DNA from: Acidimicrobiia bacterium
Lineage (GTDB): Bacteria; Actinomycetota; Acidimicrobiia; IMCC26256; JAMXLJ01
Direction of reading: 5' to 3'
Length of the DNA stretch: 64,000 nucleotides
Assembly (NCBI GenBank): GCA_035651955.1
Contig: DASRES010000081.1
Location: 1-64,000, forward strand
Shown: positions 23,600-39,980 of the stretch, piece by piece
How the letters are laid out: the number at the start of each line of letters is the position of its first letter
Numbering within the stretch: position 1 is the first letter of the stretch
The notes under the pieces: model-generated
The model's input: the letters and a program-made list of their open reading frames with translations, nothing else
The model's database searches: none
Told to the model about the DNA's origin: nothing
Program-made: the position numbers and the translations under genes

Positions 23600-24658
23600 T
23601 CAGCGGCTCCCGAGGGTCACGGTCCCGTGCCCCGCCCGGATCTCGCCCACGACCCAGGCGTCGTGCCCCTGTCCGTGGATCGCGGCGAGTGCTGCGGGGG
23701 CGTCGGCGGGCTCGACGACCGCGAGCATCCCGAGACCGAGGTTGAAGACGCGCGCCATCTCGTCGTCGGGGACCGCACCGGCCTGCTGGACCTCGGCGAA
23801 GATCCGGGGCTCGGTCCAGGTTCCCCGCTCGACGACCGCGTCGCACTCACGGGGAAGGACCCGCGCGAGGTTCCCCGGGATGCCGCCCCCGGTGACGTGC
23901 GCGAACGCGTGCACGTCGACCCGAGCCCGGAGCTCGGCCATGACGGGCGCGTAGACGACGCTCGGGACGAGCAGCTCGTCGCCGAGCGAGCGGTCCGCGC
24001 CGGGCCACGCGGGCTCATCGAGCGACCGTTGCGCGACCTCGAGCAGCGCGCGCCGGGCCAGCGAGTAGCCGTTCGAGCGCAGGCCCGGGCTCGCGATGCC
24101 GACGACCGTGTCGCCGGGACCGACGCCGGCGGGGAGCACACGGTCACGCTCGACGACCCCGACCGCGAAGCCGACGAGGTCGAACTCGCCCGGCTCCATG
24201 ACGCCGGGGTGCTCGGACATCTCGCCACCGAGCAGCGCGCACCGCGCCTCGCGACACCCGCGCGCGACGCCGCTCACGATCTGCTCGACGGTCTCGGGGA
24301 CGAGCCGCCCGACGGACACGTAGTCGAGGAAGAACAGCGGCTCCGCGCCCGTCGTCGCGATGTCGTCGACGCACATGGCGACGACATCGACGCCGATCGT
24401 GTCGTAGCGCCCGACGATGCGCGCGATCGCCGACTTCGTGCCGACGCCGTCGGTCGACGCGACGAGCAACGGGTCGCGCGCGCTCAGCCGGGCGAGCGAG
24501 AACAGGCCGCCGAAGCCGCCGATGTCGCCGACCACTTCGGGACGCGCGGTGGAGCGCACGTGGGCCTTGATGAGCTCGACGGCCTTCTCGCCCGCGTCGA
24601 TGTCGACGCCCGCGTCGGCGTAGCGCAGCGGGCGTGCGGTGTCGCCGGCGTCGCCCAA
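23600..24658 (-). CDS. purM: Phosphoribosylformylglycinamidine cyclo-ligase (AIR synthetase)
   Basis: 352 residues. Family motifs are clear: [11 protein letters not shown] near the N-terminus, [21 protein letters not shown] and [12 protein letters not shown]. It makes AIR from FGAM with ATP, step five of purine synthesis. The best start is TTG 24658, one base after the purF stop, with no separate ribosome site, so translation is probably coupled to purF. Confidence 0.95.
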   Translation of the reverse strand: MGDAGDTARPLRYADAGVDIDAGEKAVELIKAHVRSTARPEVVGDIGGFGGLFSLARLSARDPLLVASTDGVGTKSAIARIVGRYDTIGVDVVAMCVDDIATTGAEPLFFLDYVSVGRLVPETVEQIVSGVARGCREARCALLGGEMSEHPGVMEPGEFDLVGFAVGVVERDRVLPAGVGPGDTVVGIASPGLRSNGYSLARRALLEVAQRSLDEPAWPGADRSLGDELLVPSVVYAPVMAELRARVDVHAFAHVTGGGIPGNLARVLPRECDAVVERGTWTEPRIFAEVQQAGAVPDDEMARVFNLGLGMLAVVEPADAPAALAAIHGQGHDAWVVGEIRAGHGTVTLGSR

Positions 24659-24659
24659 C

Positions 24660-26123
24660 TCAGCGGGACGCGGGCTCGGTGAGGTCGACGTCGACCACCT
24701 CGAGCACGTGCTTCGCGTCCGCGCCCGGCACGTCGACCGGGTACTCGCCGGTGAGGCAGGCCGTGCAGAACGCGCTCGGCGGCGCGCCCGTCGCCGCGGT
24801 GAGACGGTCGAGCTCGAGGTACGCCAGCGAGTCGGCGTTGATGTAGTCGCGGATCTCGCCGACGGACATGTCCGCCGCCAGCAGCTCGGAGCGCCGCCCG
24901 GTGTCCATGCCGAAGAAGCACGGCCAGCGGTACGGCGGCGACGACACGCGGAAGTGCACCTCGGCCGCGCCCGCCTCGCGCAACATGGCGACCACCTGGC
25001 GCGTCGTCGTGCCGCGCACGATCGAGTCGTCGACCACGACGAGCCGCTTCCCGCGGATGTTCTCGGGGATCGGGTTGAGCTTCATGCGCACGCCGAGCCC
25101 GCGTTCGCGCTGCGTCGGCTGGATGAACGTGCGCCCGACGTAGCGGTTCTTCACGAGCCCGTCGCCGTAAGGGATGCCGGACGCGCGCGCGAAACCCTGC
25201 GCGGCCGGCACACCCGACTCGGGCACGGGCATCACCATGTCGGCCGCGACCGGCGCCTGCCGTGCGAGCTCCTCACCCATGCGCTGGCGCGCCGCGTGCA
25301 CGCGGTTGCCGTACAGCTCGCTGTCGGGCCGGGCGAAGTACACGAACTCGAACAAGCAGAGGTTCGGCGCCGGCTCGGCGAAGCGGTGCGACCGCACGCC
25401 GTTCGCGTCGATCACGACCATCTCACCGGGCTCGACCTCGCGGACGAAGTGCGCGCCGATGATGTCGAGCGCGGCCGTCTCGCTGGCGACGACCCAGCCG
25501 TCCTCGATGCGGCCGAGCACGAGCGGCCGGAAGCCGTGCCGGTCGCGCACGCCGACGAGGTGCGCCTCGTCCATCAGCACGAACGAGAACGCGCCGTCGA
25601 GCCGGGGGAGCACCCGCTCGAGCGCGACCTCGAGGTCACGACCGTCGGAGCGGAGCTCGGCGCCGTACTCGCGCGCGACGAGCTCGGCGACGAGGTCGCT
25701 GTCGCTCGTGGAGTCGGCGTCCGACATGCGGGCCTCGAGCCCCGGGAGCATCCCGAGCTCACCGGCGAGCTCCGCGGTGTTCGTCAGGTTGCCGTTGTGC
25801 CCGAGCGCGAATCCCGCGTCGCCGACGGACCGGTAGACGGGCTGCGCGTTGCGCCAGTCGCTCGAGCCGGTCGTCGAGTAGCGGACGTGCCCGATCGCGA
25901 GCGGACCCTCGAGCGGCGCGAGCCGGCGCTCGTCGAACACCTGCGTGACGAGCCCCATGTCCTTCACGACGGTGACCGTCTCGCCGTCGCTCGCCGCGAT
26001 CCCCGCGGACTCCTGGCCGCGGTGTTGCAGCGCGTACAGCCCGAGGTAGACGAGGTTGGCGACCGGCTCGCCGGGGGCGTACACGCCGAAGACGCCACAC
26101 GCCTCGCCGATGTGGGGGTCCAT
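24660..26123 (-). CDS. purF: Amidophosphoribosyltransferase
   Basis: 487 residues from ATG 26123 (GTG 26129 is in frame). The first residues place Cys9 ([13 protein letters not shown]) as the glutaminase nucleophile after a short propeptide. The PRPP site is [12 protein letters not shown]. Cysteines in [12 protein letters not shown] and [11 protein letters not shown] match the 4Fe-4S ligands of the Bacillus-type enzyme. It catalyses the committed step, PRPP plus glutamine to phosphoribosylamine. It leads the purF-purM unit and faces cysC across a 90-base gap. Confidence 0.96.
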   Translation of the reverse strand: MDPHIGEACGVFGVYAPGEPVANLVYLGLYALQHRGQESAGIAASDGETVTVVKDMGLVTQVFDERRLAPLEGPLAIGHVRYSTTGSSDWRNAQPVYRSVGDAGFALGHNGNLTNTAELAGELGMLPGLEARMSDADSTSDSDLVAELVAREYGAELRSDGRDLEVALERVLPRLDGAFSFVLMDEAHLVGVRDRHGFRPLVLGRIEDGWVVASETAALDIIGAHFVREVEPGEMVVIDANGVRSHRFAEPAPNLCLFEFVYFARPDSELYGNRVHAARQRMGEELARQAPVAADMVMPVPESGVPAAQGFARASGIPYGDGLVKNRYVGRTFIQPTQRERGLGVRMKLNPIPENIRGKRLVVVDDSIVRGTTTRQVVAMLREAGAAEVHFRVSSPPYRWPCFFGMDTGRRSELLAADMSVGEIRDYINADSLAYLELDRLTAATGAPPSAFCTACLTGEYPVDVPGADAKHVLEVVDVDLTEPASR

Positions 26124-26213
26124 CACCACGAGTATCGCACGCACGCCGCGCGCGCCCGAACCTCGTGCGGCGCGGGTCACACGCTCGCGGCGTTGCCCGG
26201 TACGTTCTCGGGC

Positions 26214-26750
26214 GTGCGCGGCGCGAACGACCGTGGCTTCTGCCTCTGGTTCACCGGCTTCTCCGGCGCGGGCAAGAGCACGATCGCGGACATCGTCGCG
26301 GCCCGATTGCGCGACCGGGGACACCGGGTCGAGGTCCTCGACGGCGACGAGGTGCGCGAGCACCTCTCGAAGGGACTCGGGTTCTCGAAGGAGGACCGCG
26401 ACACCAACATCCGCCGCATCGGGTTCGTCGCGTCGTTGCTCGCCCGCAACGGCGTCGTCGCGATCACTGCCGCGATCTCCCCCTACCGCGAAGTGCGCGA
26501 CGAGGTCCGCAGATGGATCGACGACTTCGTCGAGGTGTGGGTCGACACGCCCCTCGAACGCTGCGAGGAACGCGACGTCAAGGGCCTGTACGCGCGGGCG
26601 CGATCGGGCGAGGTCGCGGCGTTCACCGGCGTGTCCGACCCGTACGAGCCGCCGCTGCGACCCGAGGTCCACGTGCGCACCGAGGGCGCGACGCCCGAGC
26701 AGTCGGCCGCGGTCGTGCTCGCCTATCTCGAGTCGCGCGGGCTCGCGTGA
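26214..26750 (+). CDS. cysC: Adenylylsulfate (APS) kinase
   Basis: 178 residues from GTG 26214. Walker A is [11 protein letters not shown], followed by [25 protein letters not shown], and [12 protein letters not shown], all CysC signatures. It phosphorylates APS to PAPS for sulfation or reduction. No CysN/CysD sulfurylase is nearby. Its stop overlaps the start of the PHP gene by four bases (GTGA). A sulfotransferase that would use PAPS is at 56.8 kb. Confidence 0.93.
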   Translation: MRGANDRGFCLWFTGFSGAGKSTIADIVAARLRDRGHRVEVLDGDEVREHLSKGLGFSKEDRDTNIRRIGFVASLLARNGVVAITAAISPYREVRDEVRRWIDDFVEVWVDTPLERCEERDVKGLYARARSGEVAAFTGVSDPYEPPLRPEVHVRTEGATPEQSAAVVLAYLESRGLA

Positions 26751-27589
26751 TCGACCTGCACTGCCACTCGACCGTCTCGGACGGGACCGACAGCCCGACC
26801 GCGCTCGTCGACCTCGCCCGAGCGGCCGGACTGCATGCCCTCGCGATCACGGACCACGACACGCTCGACCACGTCGACGAGTCGGTGCGCGCGGGCGCGG
26901 CGGTCGGCGTGCGTGTCGTCCCGGCGTGCGAGCTGTCGTGCACGACGCCACCCGGCGTCGGGACCATGCACCTGCTCGTCTACTTCCCGGCCGCGCAGGG
27001 CGCGCTCGAAGACGCGCTCTTCGCTCTCCGAGGCGGGCGCGACGAGCGCAACATGCAGATCGTCGAGCGTCTGCGCGAGACGGGCGTCGACATCACGATG
27101 GCGGACGTGCTGCGCGAAACGGGGGACGGCACGGTCGGGCGCCCGCACATCGCGGCGGCCTTGGTGCACAAGGGCTACGTCGACTCGATCGACGAGGCGT
27201 TCGACACGTGGCTCGCACGCGGACGTCCCGCGTACCTCGAGCGCACGCGCTTGTCGCCCGGGGACGCGATCCGCCTCGCGCACGACGCTGGCGCGGTGAC
27301 GTCGCTCGCGCACCCGGGTTCGCTCGACCTCGACGACGACGCGCTCGACGGGTTCGTCGGCGCGCTCGTCGACGACGGGCTCGACGCGCTCGAGTGCGAG
27401 TACGCGCGCTACACGCGGGAGGAGCGCGACGAGTACCGCGCGCTCGCCGGCCGTCACGGGCTCCTCCCGACCGGCGGGTCCGACTACCACGGCGCCTACA
27501 AGCCGGACCTGCGGCTCGGCGTCGGCCGGGGCGACCTCGATGTCCCCGACGAATGGCTCGACGCGCTCGAGGCGCGCCGACCGCGCTGA
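26747..27589 (+). CDS. PHP-domain phosphoesterase (YciV/TrpH-like)
   Basis: 280 residues. Metal-binding motifs are present: [12 protein letters not shown] at the N-terminus, ITDHDT, ELSC, SLAHPG and GGSDYHG near the end. Characterised relatives remove the 3'-phosphate from 3',5'-nucleotide bisphosphates such as pAp or trim short RNAs. Overlap with cysC (GTGA) suggests it clears pAp, the by-product of PAPS use; that link is inference. It converges on purL across a hairpin. Confidence 0.85.
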   Translation: MIDLHCHSTVSDGTDSPTALVDLARAAGLHALAITDHDTLDHVDESVRAGAAVGVRVVPACELSCTTPPGVGTMHLLVYFPAAQGALEDALFALRGGRDERNMQIVERLRETGVDITMADVLRETGDGTVGRPHIAAALVHKGYVDSIDEAFDTWLARGRPAYLERTRLSPGDAIRLAHDAGAVTSLAHPGSLDLDDDALDGFVGALVDDGLDALECEYARYTREERDEYRALAGRHGLLPTGGSDYHGAYKPDLRLGVGRGDLDVPDEWLDALEARRPR

Positions 27590-27605
27590 TGCTTCGATGA
27601 AGCGT

Positions 27606-27626
27606 GAGTCGGTCCAGAACCGACTC
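27606..27626. terminator. Hairpin between convergent PHP and purL genes
   Basis: GAGTCGGT-CCAGA-ACCGACTC, an 8-bp perfect stem with a five-base loop and no T tract. GATGAAGCGT occurs on both sides (27597-27606 and about 27634-27643), the core word of the palindromes at 36820 and 48065. It could stop transcription from both directions. Confidence 0.55.
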
Positions 27627-27642
27627 CGCGCTCGATGAAGCG

Positions 27643-29889
27643 TCAGTGACTCGTCGTCACGCCGAGCGCGTTGGGGATCGCGTCGCGCCACGCGCGCGTC
27701 GCGGCAGCGAGCGACACGTCGAACGCGCCCGTCGCGACGAGGCGGTCGCCGCCCGTCTCCCCGATGTCGGCGGCGGGGACGCCGGCTTCGCGCGCGCGCC
27801 CGAGGACGTCGCCGACCCGCGCCGGCGACACGCCGACGACGACGCGTGACGCCGACTCGCTGAAGCACGCGGCCGCGGGCGCGACGTCACCGGGCACGTC
27901 GTCGAGGTTTACCGCGAAGCCGGTCGAGCCCGCGATCGCCATCTCCGCGAGCGCGACGGCGAGCCCACCGTCGGCGCAGTCGTGGACGGCGTCGACGACC
28001 CGCTCGGCGACGAGCGCGCGCACGAGGTCGTGCAACGCTGACGCGGCATCGACGTCGGCCGACGGCGCGCGGCCCGTCCGCATGCCGTGCCGCGACGCCC
28101 ACTCCGACCCACCGAGCTCGGGCGCGGTCGCGCCCAGCACGACGACGCGGTCGCCGGACGGGAACGCGACACCGGGCGGCACGGACACGAGCGGGTCGAT
28201 CAGCCCGATCACGCCGACGACGGGTGTCGGGTCGATGTCGGCGCCGCGCGACTCGTTGTAGAAGCTGACATTGCCGCCGATGACGGGGATGCCGAGCGCG
28301 CGGCACGCCTCGGCGATGCCGTCGACGACCTCGGCGAACTGCCACATCACCTCGGGATGCTCCGGGTTCCCGAAGTTGAGGCAGTTGACGAGCGCGAGCG
28401 GGCGCGCGCCCGCGCACGCGACGTTGCGGGCGGCCTCGAGCACGACGAGGCGGCCGCCCGTGCGCGGGTCGAGCGCGCAGAAGCGCGCCTTGCCGTCGGT
28501 CGCGAGGGCGAGCCCCTTGTTTGCAGTGCCCTTCAAGCGGAGCACGGCGGCGTCGCCCCCCGGGCCGACCACCGTGTTGAGGAAGAGCTGGTGGTCGTAC
28601 TGCCGCCACACCCACGACTTGTCCGCGATCGTCGGCGTCGCGAGCAGCGCGAGGAGCTCGTCCGACAGGTCGCGCCCGGCGGGGAAGCGCGCGCCGAGCT
28701 CGTTCCACGGATCCGCGGCGTTCACCGTGTCGAGCTGTGCCGGTCGCGTGGCCGGCCGGTCGTACACCGGCCCGTCGCCCAGGCTGCCCGCGGGCACGTC
28801 GGCGAGCGCGGGCGCGTCGGAACCGCCGTCGAACAGACCGTCGTAGACGCGGAAGCGGCCGGTGTCCGTGACGCGCCCGACGACCGACGCGCGGATCTCC
28901 CACCGCCGGCACAGCGCGAGCACCTCGTCGACGTCCTCGGGACGCACGATCGCGAGCATCCGCTCCTGGCTCTCCGACGTCATCACCTCGACGGGCGTCA
29001 TCCCCGGCTCGCGGTGCGCGACGCGCGCGACGTCGACGTCCATGCCGACGGATCCCTTCGCCGCGGTCTCGGAGGCGGCACACGACAGGCCCGCCGCCCC
29101 GAGGTCCTGCACGCCGACCGCGAGCCCGGCGTCGAGGAGCGCGAGGCACGCCTCGATGAGCTTCTTCTCCTCGAAGGGATCCCCGACCTGGACCGACGGG
29201 CGCTTCTCCTCGGAGCCCTGCTCGAAGCCCGCCGACGCGAGGACGCTCGCGCCGCCGATGCCGTCCCGGCCGGTCGACGCCCCGAGCAGCACCGCGAGGT
29301 TGCCCAGGCCCTCCGCGCGGGCGAGGACGAGGCGCTCCTTCGGCAGCACACCGAGGCACAGCACGTTGACCAACGGGTTGTCGCGATAGCAGTCGTCGAA
29401 CACGACCTCGCCGCCGACGGTCGGCACACCGACGGCGTTGCCGTATCCGCTGATCCCCGCGACGACGCCCTCGAACAGATACCGCGTGCGCCCGTCCGAC
29501 AGATCGCCGAAACGCAGCGGGTCCATGAGCGCGATCGGGCGCGCACCCATGCTGAAGATGTCGCGGATGATCCCGCCGACACCGGTCGCGGCACCCTGGT
29601 ACGGCTCGACGGCGGACGGATGGTTGTGGCTCTCGATGCGCACAGCGACGGCCATCCCGTCGCCGACGTCGACCACGCCCGCACCCTCGCCCGGGCCGAC
29701 GAGCACCCAGGGTGCCTCGGTCGGGAACCGCCCGAGATACCGGCGAGACGACTTGTACGAGCAGTGCTCGGACCACATCACCGAGTACATGGCGAGCTCG
29801 AGCTCCGTCGGTTCACGGCCCAATTCGGCGACGACGGCGTCGAATTCGGAGTCCGTCATTCCCAGGCGGAGGTGCACCGGTTCGCTCAC
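27643..29889 (-). CDS. purL: Phosphoribosylformylglycinamidine synthase, large subunit
   Basis: 748 residues, the small-type PurL that works with PurQ and PurS. Motifs include [36 protein letters not shown], and [10 protein letters not shown]. It uses ATP and ammonia channelled from PurQ to convert FGAR to FGAM. It is separate from purQ/purS, which are 1 kb to the right. Start GTG 29889 faces the gene at 29976 across 86 bases. Confidence 0.96.
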   Translation of the reverse strand: MSEPVHLRLGMTDSEFDAVVAELGREPTELELAMYSVMWSEHCSYKSSRRYLGRFPTEAPWVLVGPGEGAGVVDVGDGMAVAVRIESHNHPSAVEPYQGAATGVGGIIRDIFSMGARPIALMDPLRFGDLSDGRTRYLFEGVVAGISGYGNAVGVPTVGGEVVFDDCYRDNPLVNVLCLGVLPKERLVLARAEGLGNLAVLLGASTGRDGIGGASVLASAGFEQGSEEKRPSVQVGDPFEEKKLIEACLALLDAGLAVGVQDLGAAGLSCAASETAAKGSVGMDVDVARVAHREPGMTPVEVMTSESQERMLAIVRPEDVDEVLALCRRWEIRASVVGRVTDTGRFRVYDGLFDGGSDAPALADVPAGSLGDGPVYDRPATRPAQLDTVNAADPWNELGARFPAGRDLSDELLALLATPTIADKSWVWRQYDHQLFLNTVVGPGGDAAVLRLKGTANKGLALATDGKARFCALDPRTGGRLVVLEAARNVACAGARPLALVNCLNFGNPEHPEVMWQFAEVVDGIAEACRALGIPVIGGNVSFYNESRGADIDPTPVVGVIGLIDPLVSVPPGVAFPSGDRVVVLGATAPELGGSEWASRHGMRTGRAPSADVDAASALHDLVRALVAERVVDAVHDCADGGLAVALAEMAIAGSTGFAVNLDDVPGDVAPAAACFSESASRVVVGVSPARVGDVLGRAREAGVPAADIGETGGDRLVATGAFDVSLAAATRAWRDAIPNALGVTTSH

Positions 29890-29975
29890 GATCCCTCGCG
29901 CTTGTTTCCACGTATCGCGGGCGTGGTAGAACAGCGAACCGCCGAAATCCCCCCGGCTGATTTGGAGCTGATGCG

Positions 29976-30392
29976 ATGCCTCCCCGCCGCAAAGCCACCA
30001 CGATGACCGCCGAGCACAAGCAGGCCCTCGCGCAGGGTCGTGAACAGAGCCGAGCCGTCCGGAATTACCTCGAAGCGCTCGAGCAGAACCGGCCCCGGCG
30101 AGGTCGGAAGCGGACGCCGGACTCGATCAAGCGCCGGCTCCAGGCCATCGAGGCCGGGCTGCCGGACGCATCGCCGATCCAGCGGCTGCAGATGCTCCAG
30201 GAGCGTCGTGACCTCGAGAGCGAGCTCGAGCAGAGCAGCGCGAGCGTCGACCTCGGCGCGCTCGAGAAGGCGTTCGTGAAGGCGGCTCGGCCGTACGCCG
30301 AGGCGAAGGGCATCTCGTACGCGACGTGGCGCGAGTTCGGCGTCCCCGCCGACGTGCTCGGCAAGGCCGGCATCACCCGATCCGGCTCGTAA
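29976..30392 (+). CDS. Conserved small actinobacterial protein of unknown function
   Basis: 138 residues; GGAG lies eight bases before ATG 29976. It is basic at the N-terminus ([18 protein letters not shown]), has a long predicted coiled coil in the middle ([18 protein letters not shown]), and a compact end reading [22 protein letters not shown] in part. That last pattern recurs in actinobacterial hypothetical proteins and may be a small DNA-binding helix pair; I cannot assign a role. It is divergent from purL and converges on pyrE with a 17-base gap. Confidence 0.75.
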   Translation: MPPRRKATTMTAEHKQALAQGREQSRAVRNYLEALEQNRPRRGRKRTPDSIKRRLQAIEAGLPDASPIQRLQMLQERRDLESELEQSSASVDLGALEKAFVKAARPYAEAKGISYATWREFGVPADVLGKAGITRSGS

Positions 30393-30409
30393 CCGATCCG
30401 ACGTCGCGG

Positions 30410-30958
30410 TCACGAGCCGTACGCGAAGCCGAGATCCGGCGCGGTCACGACCGGGACGAACGGCACGCCGCGCTCCTCCAGCGCCGCGCCCACCTCGCCA
30501 CCACGGTCGAGCAGTGCCGCGGCGCCGACGACGCGCGCGCCGTAGTCGACGATCGCGTCCACGGCCTGCAGCAACGAGCCGCCGGTCGTGATCGTGTCGT
30601 CGACGACGAGGACGCGGTCGCCCGCTTCGAGCGGGCCGGCGATGCGCCCGCCGACACCGTGGTCCTTGGCCTCCTTGCGGACCGCGAAGCCCCGTACGCC
30701 GGTCGCGAGCGCGACCGCCATCGTGACGGGGTCGGCGCCGATCGCGAGACCGCCGACCGCGTCGAACCCGTCGATCCCGGCGGCGTCGAGCGCCTCGACG
30801 ATCGCCTCGCCGACGAGTGGCACGCAGTCGCCCCGGAACGTGAGGAGCCGACCGTCGACGTACCAGCTCGACGTCCGCCCCGACGCGAGCGTGAACTCAC
30901 CGGTGCGGATGGCGTGGGTGCGCAGCGCGTCGACGAGCTGCTGCTGCGCGCGCCTCAT
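30410..30958 (-). CDS. pyrE: Orotate phosphoribosyltransferase
   Basis: 182 residues. The PRPP motif is [13 protein letters not shown] and the orotate/flexible-loop region is [14 protein letters not shown]; the N-terminus has [14 protein letters not shown]. It converts orotate to OMP in pyrimidine synthesis. It ends the purA-to-pyrE operon; its ATG overlaps the purQ stop (ATGA), so a pyrimidine gene is translationally tied to purine genes. Other pyr genes are outside the window. Confidence 0.94.
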   Translation of the reverse strand: MRRAQQQLVDALRTHAIRTGEFTLASGRTSSWYVDGRLLTFRGDCVPLVGEAIVEALDAAGIDGFDAVGGLAIGADPVTMAVALATGVRGFAVRKEAKDHGVGGRIAGPLEAGDRVLVVDDTITTGGSLLQAVDAIVDYGARVVGAAALLDRGGEVGAALEERGVPFVPVVTAPDLGFAYGS

Positions 30959-31641
30959 GGAGCGACGGGCGCGCCGACGTCCGCGGTCGCGAGCAGCGAA
31001 CGGAGCAGCACGACGCCGTCGTCCGAGCCGAGCAGGAGGTCGGACGCGCGCTCGGGGTGCGGCATCAGCCCGACGACGTTGCGACCCTCGCTGCAGATGC
31101 CCGCGATGTCGTCGAGGCTGCCATTCGGGTTGTCGACGTACCGCAGCACGACGCGATCGTCGGCGCGCAGTCGCGCGAGCGTCTCGTCGTCGCAGACGTA
31201 GTTGCCCTCGAAGTGGTTGACGGGGATGTGCAGCACCTCGCCGACGCGCGCGAGGCCGGTCAGCGCGCTGTCCGTCGTCTCGACGCGCAGCCCGACCGTC
31301 GTGCACACGAACTTCAGCCCGACGTTCTTCTGCAGCGCGCCGGGCAGCAGGCCGGCCTCGGTCAGCACCTGGAAGCCGTTGCAGATGCCGACGACCGGCC
31401 CGCCGTCGCGCGCGAACTCGGCCACCACGTCCATCACCGGTGAGAACCGCGCGATCGCGCCGGTCCGGAGGTAGTCGCCGTGCGCGAAGCCACCCGGGAT
31501 CACGAGTGCGTCCGCACCCCGCAGGTCGCGGTCCGCGTGCCACACGAGCTCTGCAGCACCGCCGAGGCGCTCGACGGCCTCGACGATGTCGAGCTCGCAG
31601 TTCGTCCCCGGGAAGACGACGACGCCGACCCGGGCGGTCAC
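30955..31641 (-). CDS. purQ: Phosphoribosylformylglycinamidine synthase, glutaminase subunit
   Basis: 228 residues from GTG 31641. A class I glutamine amidotransferase: FPGTNCE at the N-terminus, nucleophile Cys in [11 protein letters not shown] and the His/Glu pair in LMPHPERA. It supplies ammonia to PurL. It overlaps purS (GTGA) and pyrE (ATGA). Confidence 0.96.
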   Translation of the reverse strand: MTARVGVVVFPGTNCELDIVEAVERLGGAAELVWHADRDLRGADALVIPGGFAHGDYLRTGAIARFSPVMDVVAEFARDGGPVVGICNGFQVLTEAGLLPGALQKNVGLKFVCTTVGLRVETTDSALTGLARVGEVLHIPVNHFEGNYVCDDETLARLRADDRVVLRYVDNPNGSLDDIAGICSEGRNVVGLMPHPERASDLLLGSDDGVVLLRSLLATADVGAPVAP

Positions 31642-31904
31642 GACGCACCCTCCAATTGCGTCAGCGCGACCGCGTAGTCCTCGATGACGGGGTTGGCGAG
31701 CAGGCGCCGGCACATCTCGTCGACCTGTGCGCGCGCGCCGGCCTCGTCGCGGGCTTCGAGCACGAGCGTGATCACCTTGCCGACCGTGACGTCGGCGACG
31801 TTGTCGTAGCCCAGTGCGGGGAGCGCGCGCTCGATGTTCGCCCCCTGGGGATCGAGGATGCCGGGCCGGTGCGTGATGTCGATCCGCGCTTCGAACGTCG
31901 CCAT
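31638..31904 (-). CDS. purS: Phosphoribosylformylglycinamidine synthase subunit PurS
   Basis: 88 residues, typical length. Family pattern GILDPQGANIERALPALGY with VGKVITL and the CRRLLANPVIEDY end. It bridges PurL and PurQ in the FGAM synthase complex. It lies 53 bases after purC and overlaps purQ by four bases. Confidence 0.95.
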   Translation of the reverse strand: MATFEARIDITHRPGILDPQGANIERALPALGYDNVADVTVGKVITLVLEARDEAGARAQVDEMCRRLLANPVIEDYAVALTQLEGAS

Positions 31905-31957
31905 CGCGTGCCCGATGCTATCCGAGAGCGTGTGTCACTCCGGGCCGGCTCGCCCGC

Positions 31958-32838
31958 TCATTCGGGCGCGAACCACTCGTCGAAGCTGCGCTCGGTCAGC
32001 AGCTCGTAGGCCTCGACGTAGCGCGCTCGTGTGCCGGTGATCACGTCGTCGGGCAGGCGGGGCGCGGGCGTGGTCTGCCGGTCCCAGCCCGTGCGCAGGT
32101 AGTAGTCGCGGACGTATTGCTTGTCGAAGCTCGGCGGCGACGCGCCGACGCGGTACTCGTCCGCCGGCCAATAGCGCGACGAGTCGGGAGTGAGGATCTC
32201 GTCGATGAGCAGCAGCTCGCCGTCGACCTCACCGAACTCGACCTTCGTGTCGGCGAGGATCACGCCGCGCGCCGCCGCCCGCTCGGCGCCGAGCCGGTAG
32301 AGCGCGAGCGTCATGTCGCGCAGCTGCTCGAACCGGTCCGCGCCGACGAGCTCCGCGGCCTCGCGGTCGCTCAGCGGCTGGTCGTGACCGGTCTCGGCCT
32401 TGGTCGTCGGCGTGAACAGCGGCTCGGGGAGGCGCTCGGCCTCCTGCATGCCTGCCGGCATCGGCCGTCCCTGCACCGTCCCGCGTTCCCGGTACTCGCT
32501 CCACGCGCCGCCGAACAGGTACCCACGCGCGATGCACTCGAGCCGGATCGGGCGCGTCGTGCGGACGAGCATCGCCCGGCCCGCCACGTCGGGACCCGCG
32601 GTCTCGGGGAAGTCGGTCGGGTCGCACGAGATGACGTGGTTCGGGACGACGTCGGCGGTCTCGTCGAACCAGAACGAGGCGATGCCCGTCAGAACGCGGC
32701 CCTTGTCGGGGATCTCGTCCTCGAGCACGACGTCGAACACCGAGATCCGGTCCGACGCGACGATCAGCAGCCGGTCGTGGTCGACCTCGTACAGATCCCG
32801 GACCTTCCCGCGGTAGACGTGTGCGAGCGGAAGCTTCG

Positions 32839-32842
<4 letters not shown>
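31958..32842 (-). CDS. purC: SAICAR synthetase
   Basis: 294 residues from ATG 32842. Family motifs: VYRGKVRDLYEVD, ASDRISVFDVVL, LECIARGYLFGGAW and LADTKVEFG. It joins CAIR and aspartate with ATP. The length suits the longer actinobacterial/yeast-type enzyme. Start overlaps the purB stop as ATGA. Confidence 0.96.
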
Positions 32843-34160
<1,318 letters not shown>

Positions 34161-34164
<4 letters not shown>

Positions 34165-35450
34165 GCGGACCCTTCCGTGACCGGACTCGCGGCGATGTCG
34201 CGTCGGTACCACGCGCCTTGCCACGAGATTCGCGAGGCGGCCTCGTACGCACGCTCCCGCGCGCGCTCGACCGTGTCGCCGAGCGCGGTGACGTCGAGGA
34301 CGCGGCCGCCCGAGGTGACGACGCGCCCGTCGGCGTCACGCTTCGTCCCCGCGTGGAACACGACGACGTCGTCGACCTCGGCCGCACGGTCGAGACCGTC
34401 GATCGGGTCGCCGGTGCGCGGCGATGCCGGGTAGCCGTCGCTCGCCATGACGACCGTGACGCACGCGTCGTCCCGGAACCTCACCGGCGTCGTGAGCGCG
34501 CCGCGCGCGGCTTCGGCGCAGTGCGTCGCCAGGTCGCTGGCGAGACGGGGCACGACCACCTGGCACTCCGGGTCGCCGAAGCGCACGTTGTACTCGAGCA
34601 CCTTCGGCCCGTCGGCCGTGAGCATGAGACCGGCATACAGCACGCCTCGGTACGCGATCCCGCGCGCCGCGAGCGTGGCGAGCGTCGGCTCGACCGCGCG
34701 TGCCATCACGTCGTCGACGAGCACGGGGTCGGCGACGGGGACGGGCGAGTACGCGCCCATGCCGCCCGTGTTGGGCCCGGTGTCGCGATCCCCGGCGCGC
34801 TTGAAGTCCTGAGCGGGCGCGAGCGGAACACCGCGCGACGAGCCGTCGCACAGCACGAGCAGGGAGAGCTCGGGACCGGTGAGACCCTCCTCGATCACGC
34901 ACGTCCGCCCCGCGTCACCGAACGCCTCGCCCGACAGGTAGGCGCAGACGGCGTCGCGCGCGTCGGCGAGCGACTCCGTAACCACGACACCCTTCCCCGC
35001 GGCGAGCCCGTCCGTCTTCACCACGTAGAGGCCCGGCAACGTGTCGAGGAACGCGAGCGCGCGCTGCTCGTCGCCGGTGGAGAAGCGCGCGTGGCGTGCC
35101 GTCGGCACGCCCGCGTCGACCAACACGTCCTTCATCCACGCCTTCGAGCCCTCGAGGCGGGCGGCCTCCGCGCGCGGGCCGAACGCGGCGCGACCGCGCG
35201 CTTCGAGCGCGTCGACGGCACCGGCGACGAGCGGCGCCTCGGGCCCGACGACGGTCAGGTCGGCGTCGACGTCGTCCGCGAGCGCCGCTACGGCGGCAGC
35301 GTCGTTCACGTCGAGCGGGACGCAGCGGCCGAGCGGCGCCATGCCCGGGTTCCCGGGCGCGCAGACGAGCGTCTCGACGTCAGGCGAGCGGGCCAGCATC
35401 CACGCGAGGGCGTGCTCGCGACCGCCGGAGCCGACGACGAGGACCCGCAC
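34161..35450 (-). CDS. purD: Phosphoribosylamine-glycine ligase (GAR synthetase)
   Basis: 429 residues from GTG 35450. ATP-grasp enzyme: VLVVGSGGREHALAW at the N-terminus, YVVKTDGLAAGKGVVV, and RDTGPNTGGMGAYSP, then VLEYNVRFGDPECQ for metal binding. It makes GAR, step two of the pathway. It starts three bases after the purA stop and overlaps purB. Confidence 0.96.
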
Positions 35451-35453
35451 CGG

Positions 35454-39460
<4,007 letters not shown>

Positions 39461-39495
39461 GGGTCAGGTCACCTCGGAGTGGGATGTCACCAGAG

Positions 39496-39514
39496 TTGAC
39501 AATCCCGCGCTCAA
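39496..39514. promoter_or_regulatory. HAIR-like HspR operator upstream of clpB
   Basis: GTTGA-N11-TCAAC, with TTGA at 39496-39499 and TCAA at 39511-39514, 36-54 bases before the clpB ATG. The spacing equals that of the known HAIR consensus (CTTGAGT-N7-ACTCAAG, which is TTGA-N11-TCAA). Flanking bases diverge from consensus, so affinity is uncertain. Confidence 0.6.
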
Positions 39515-39578
39515 CTTCATTCCCCGTGGGGACGTTTTCTCGACCATGGGACGAGTCTCTGTCCCGACGGAGCGGGGG

Positions 39579-39980
39579 TCAGCCGCGCCTCAGGCGGACG
39601 ACGGCCTTGCTGACGGGGACGAGGTCGCGGCGGTAGTGGCGGTGGACGCGGTCGACGGCCTCGCGGGCCTCGTCGTAGGCCGCCTGCAGGTCGTCGCGCA
39701 GCTGCTCGATCTCGGCGCGCGCGTCGTCGAGCTCGGCCTCGAGCTCGAGGATCTTCTTCACGCCGGCGAGGCTCACGCCGTCGTTGGTCAGCTCCTGGAT
39801 GCGACGCAGCAGCGCGACGTCGCGCTCGGAGTACCGGCGGCTGCGCCCCTGCGTGCGCGCCGGCTCGATCAGCCCCTTGCGCTCGTAGATGCGCAGCGTC
39901 TGCGGGTGCACGCCCGCGAGCTCGGCGGCGACCGAGATGATGTAGAGCGCGCGCTCGTCGTTATTCATGGTCACACTCAC
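39579..39980 (-). CDS. hspR: HspR heat-shock repressor (MerR family)
   Basis: 133 residues from GTG 39980 (ATG 39968 is possible). The MerR winged helix reads YIISVAAELAGVHPQTLRIY, then RKGLIEPARTQGRSRRYSE; a coiled coil follows (LDDARAEIEQLRDDL). In actinobacteria HspR binds HAIR sites with DnaK as co-repressor and shuts off dnaK and clpB. Here it follows dnaJ, as in Streptomyces and mycobacteria. It is preceded by a hairpin and by a mini-ORF sharing its first 17 bases. Confidence 0.93.
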   Translation of the reverse strand: MSVTMNNDERALYIISVAAELAGVHPQTLRIYERKGLIEPARTQGRSRRYSERDVALLRRIQELTNDGVSLAGVKKILELEAELDDARAEIEQLRDDLQAAYDEAREAVDRVHRHYRRDLVPVSKAVVRLRRG

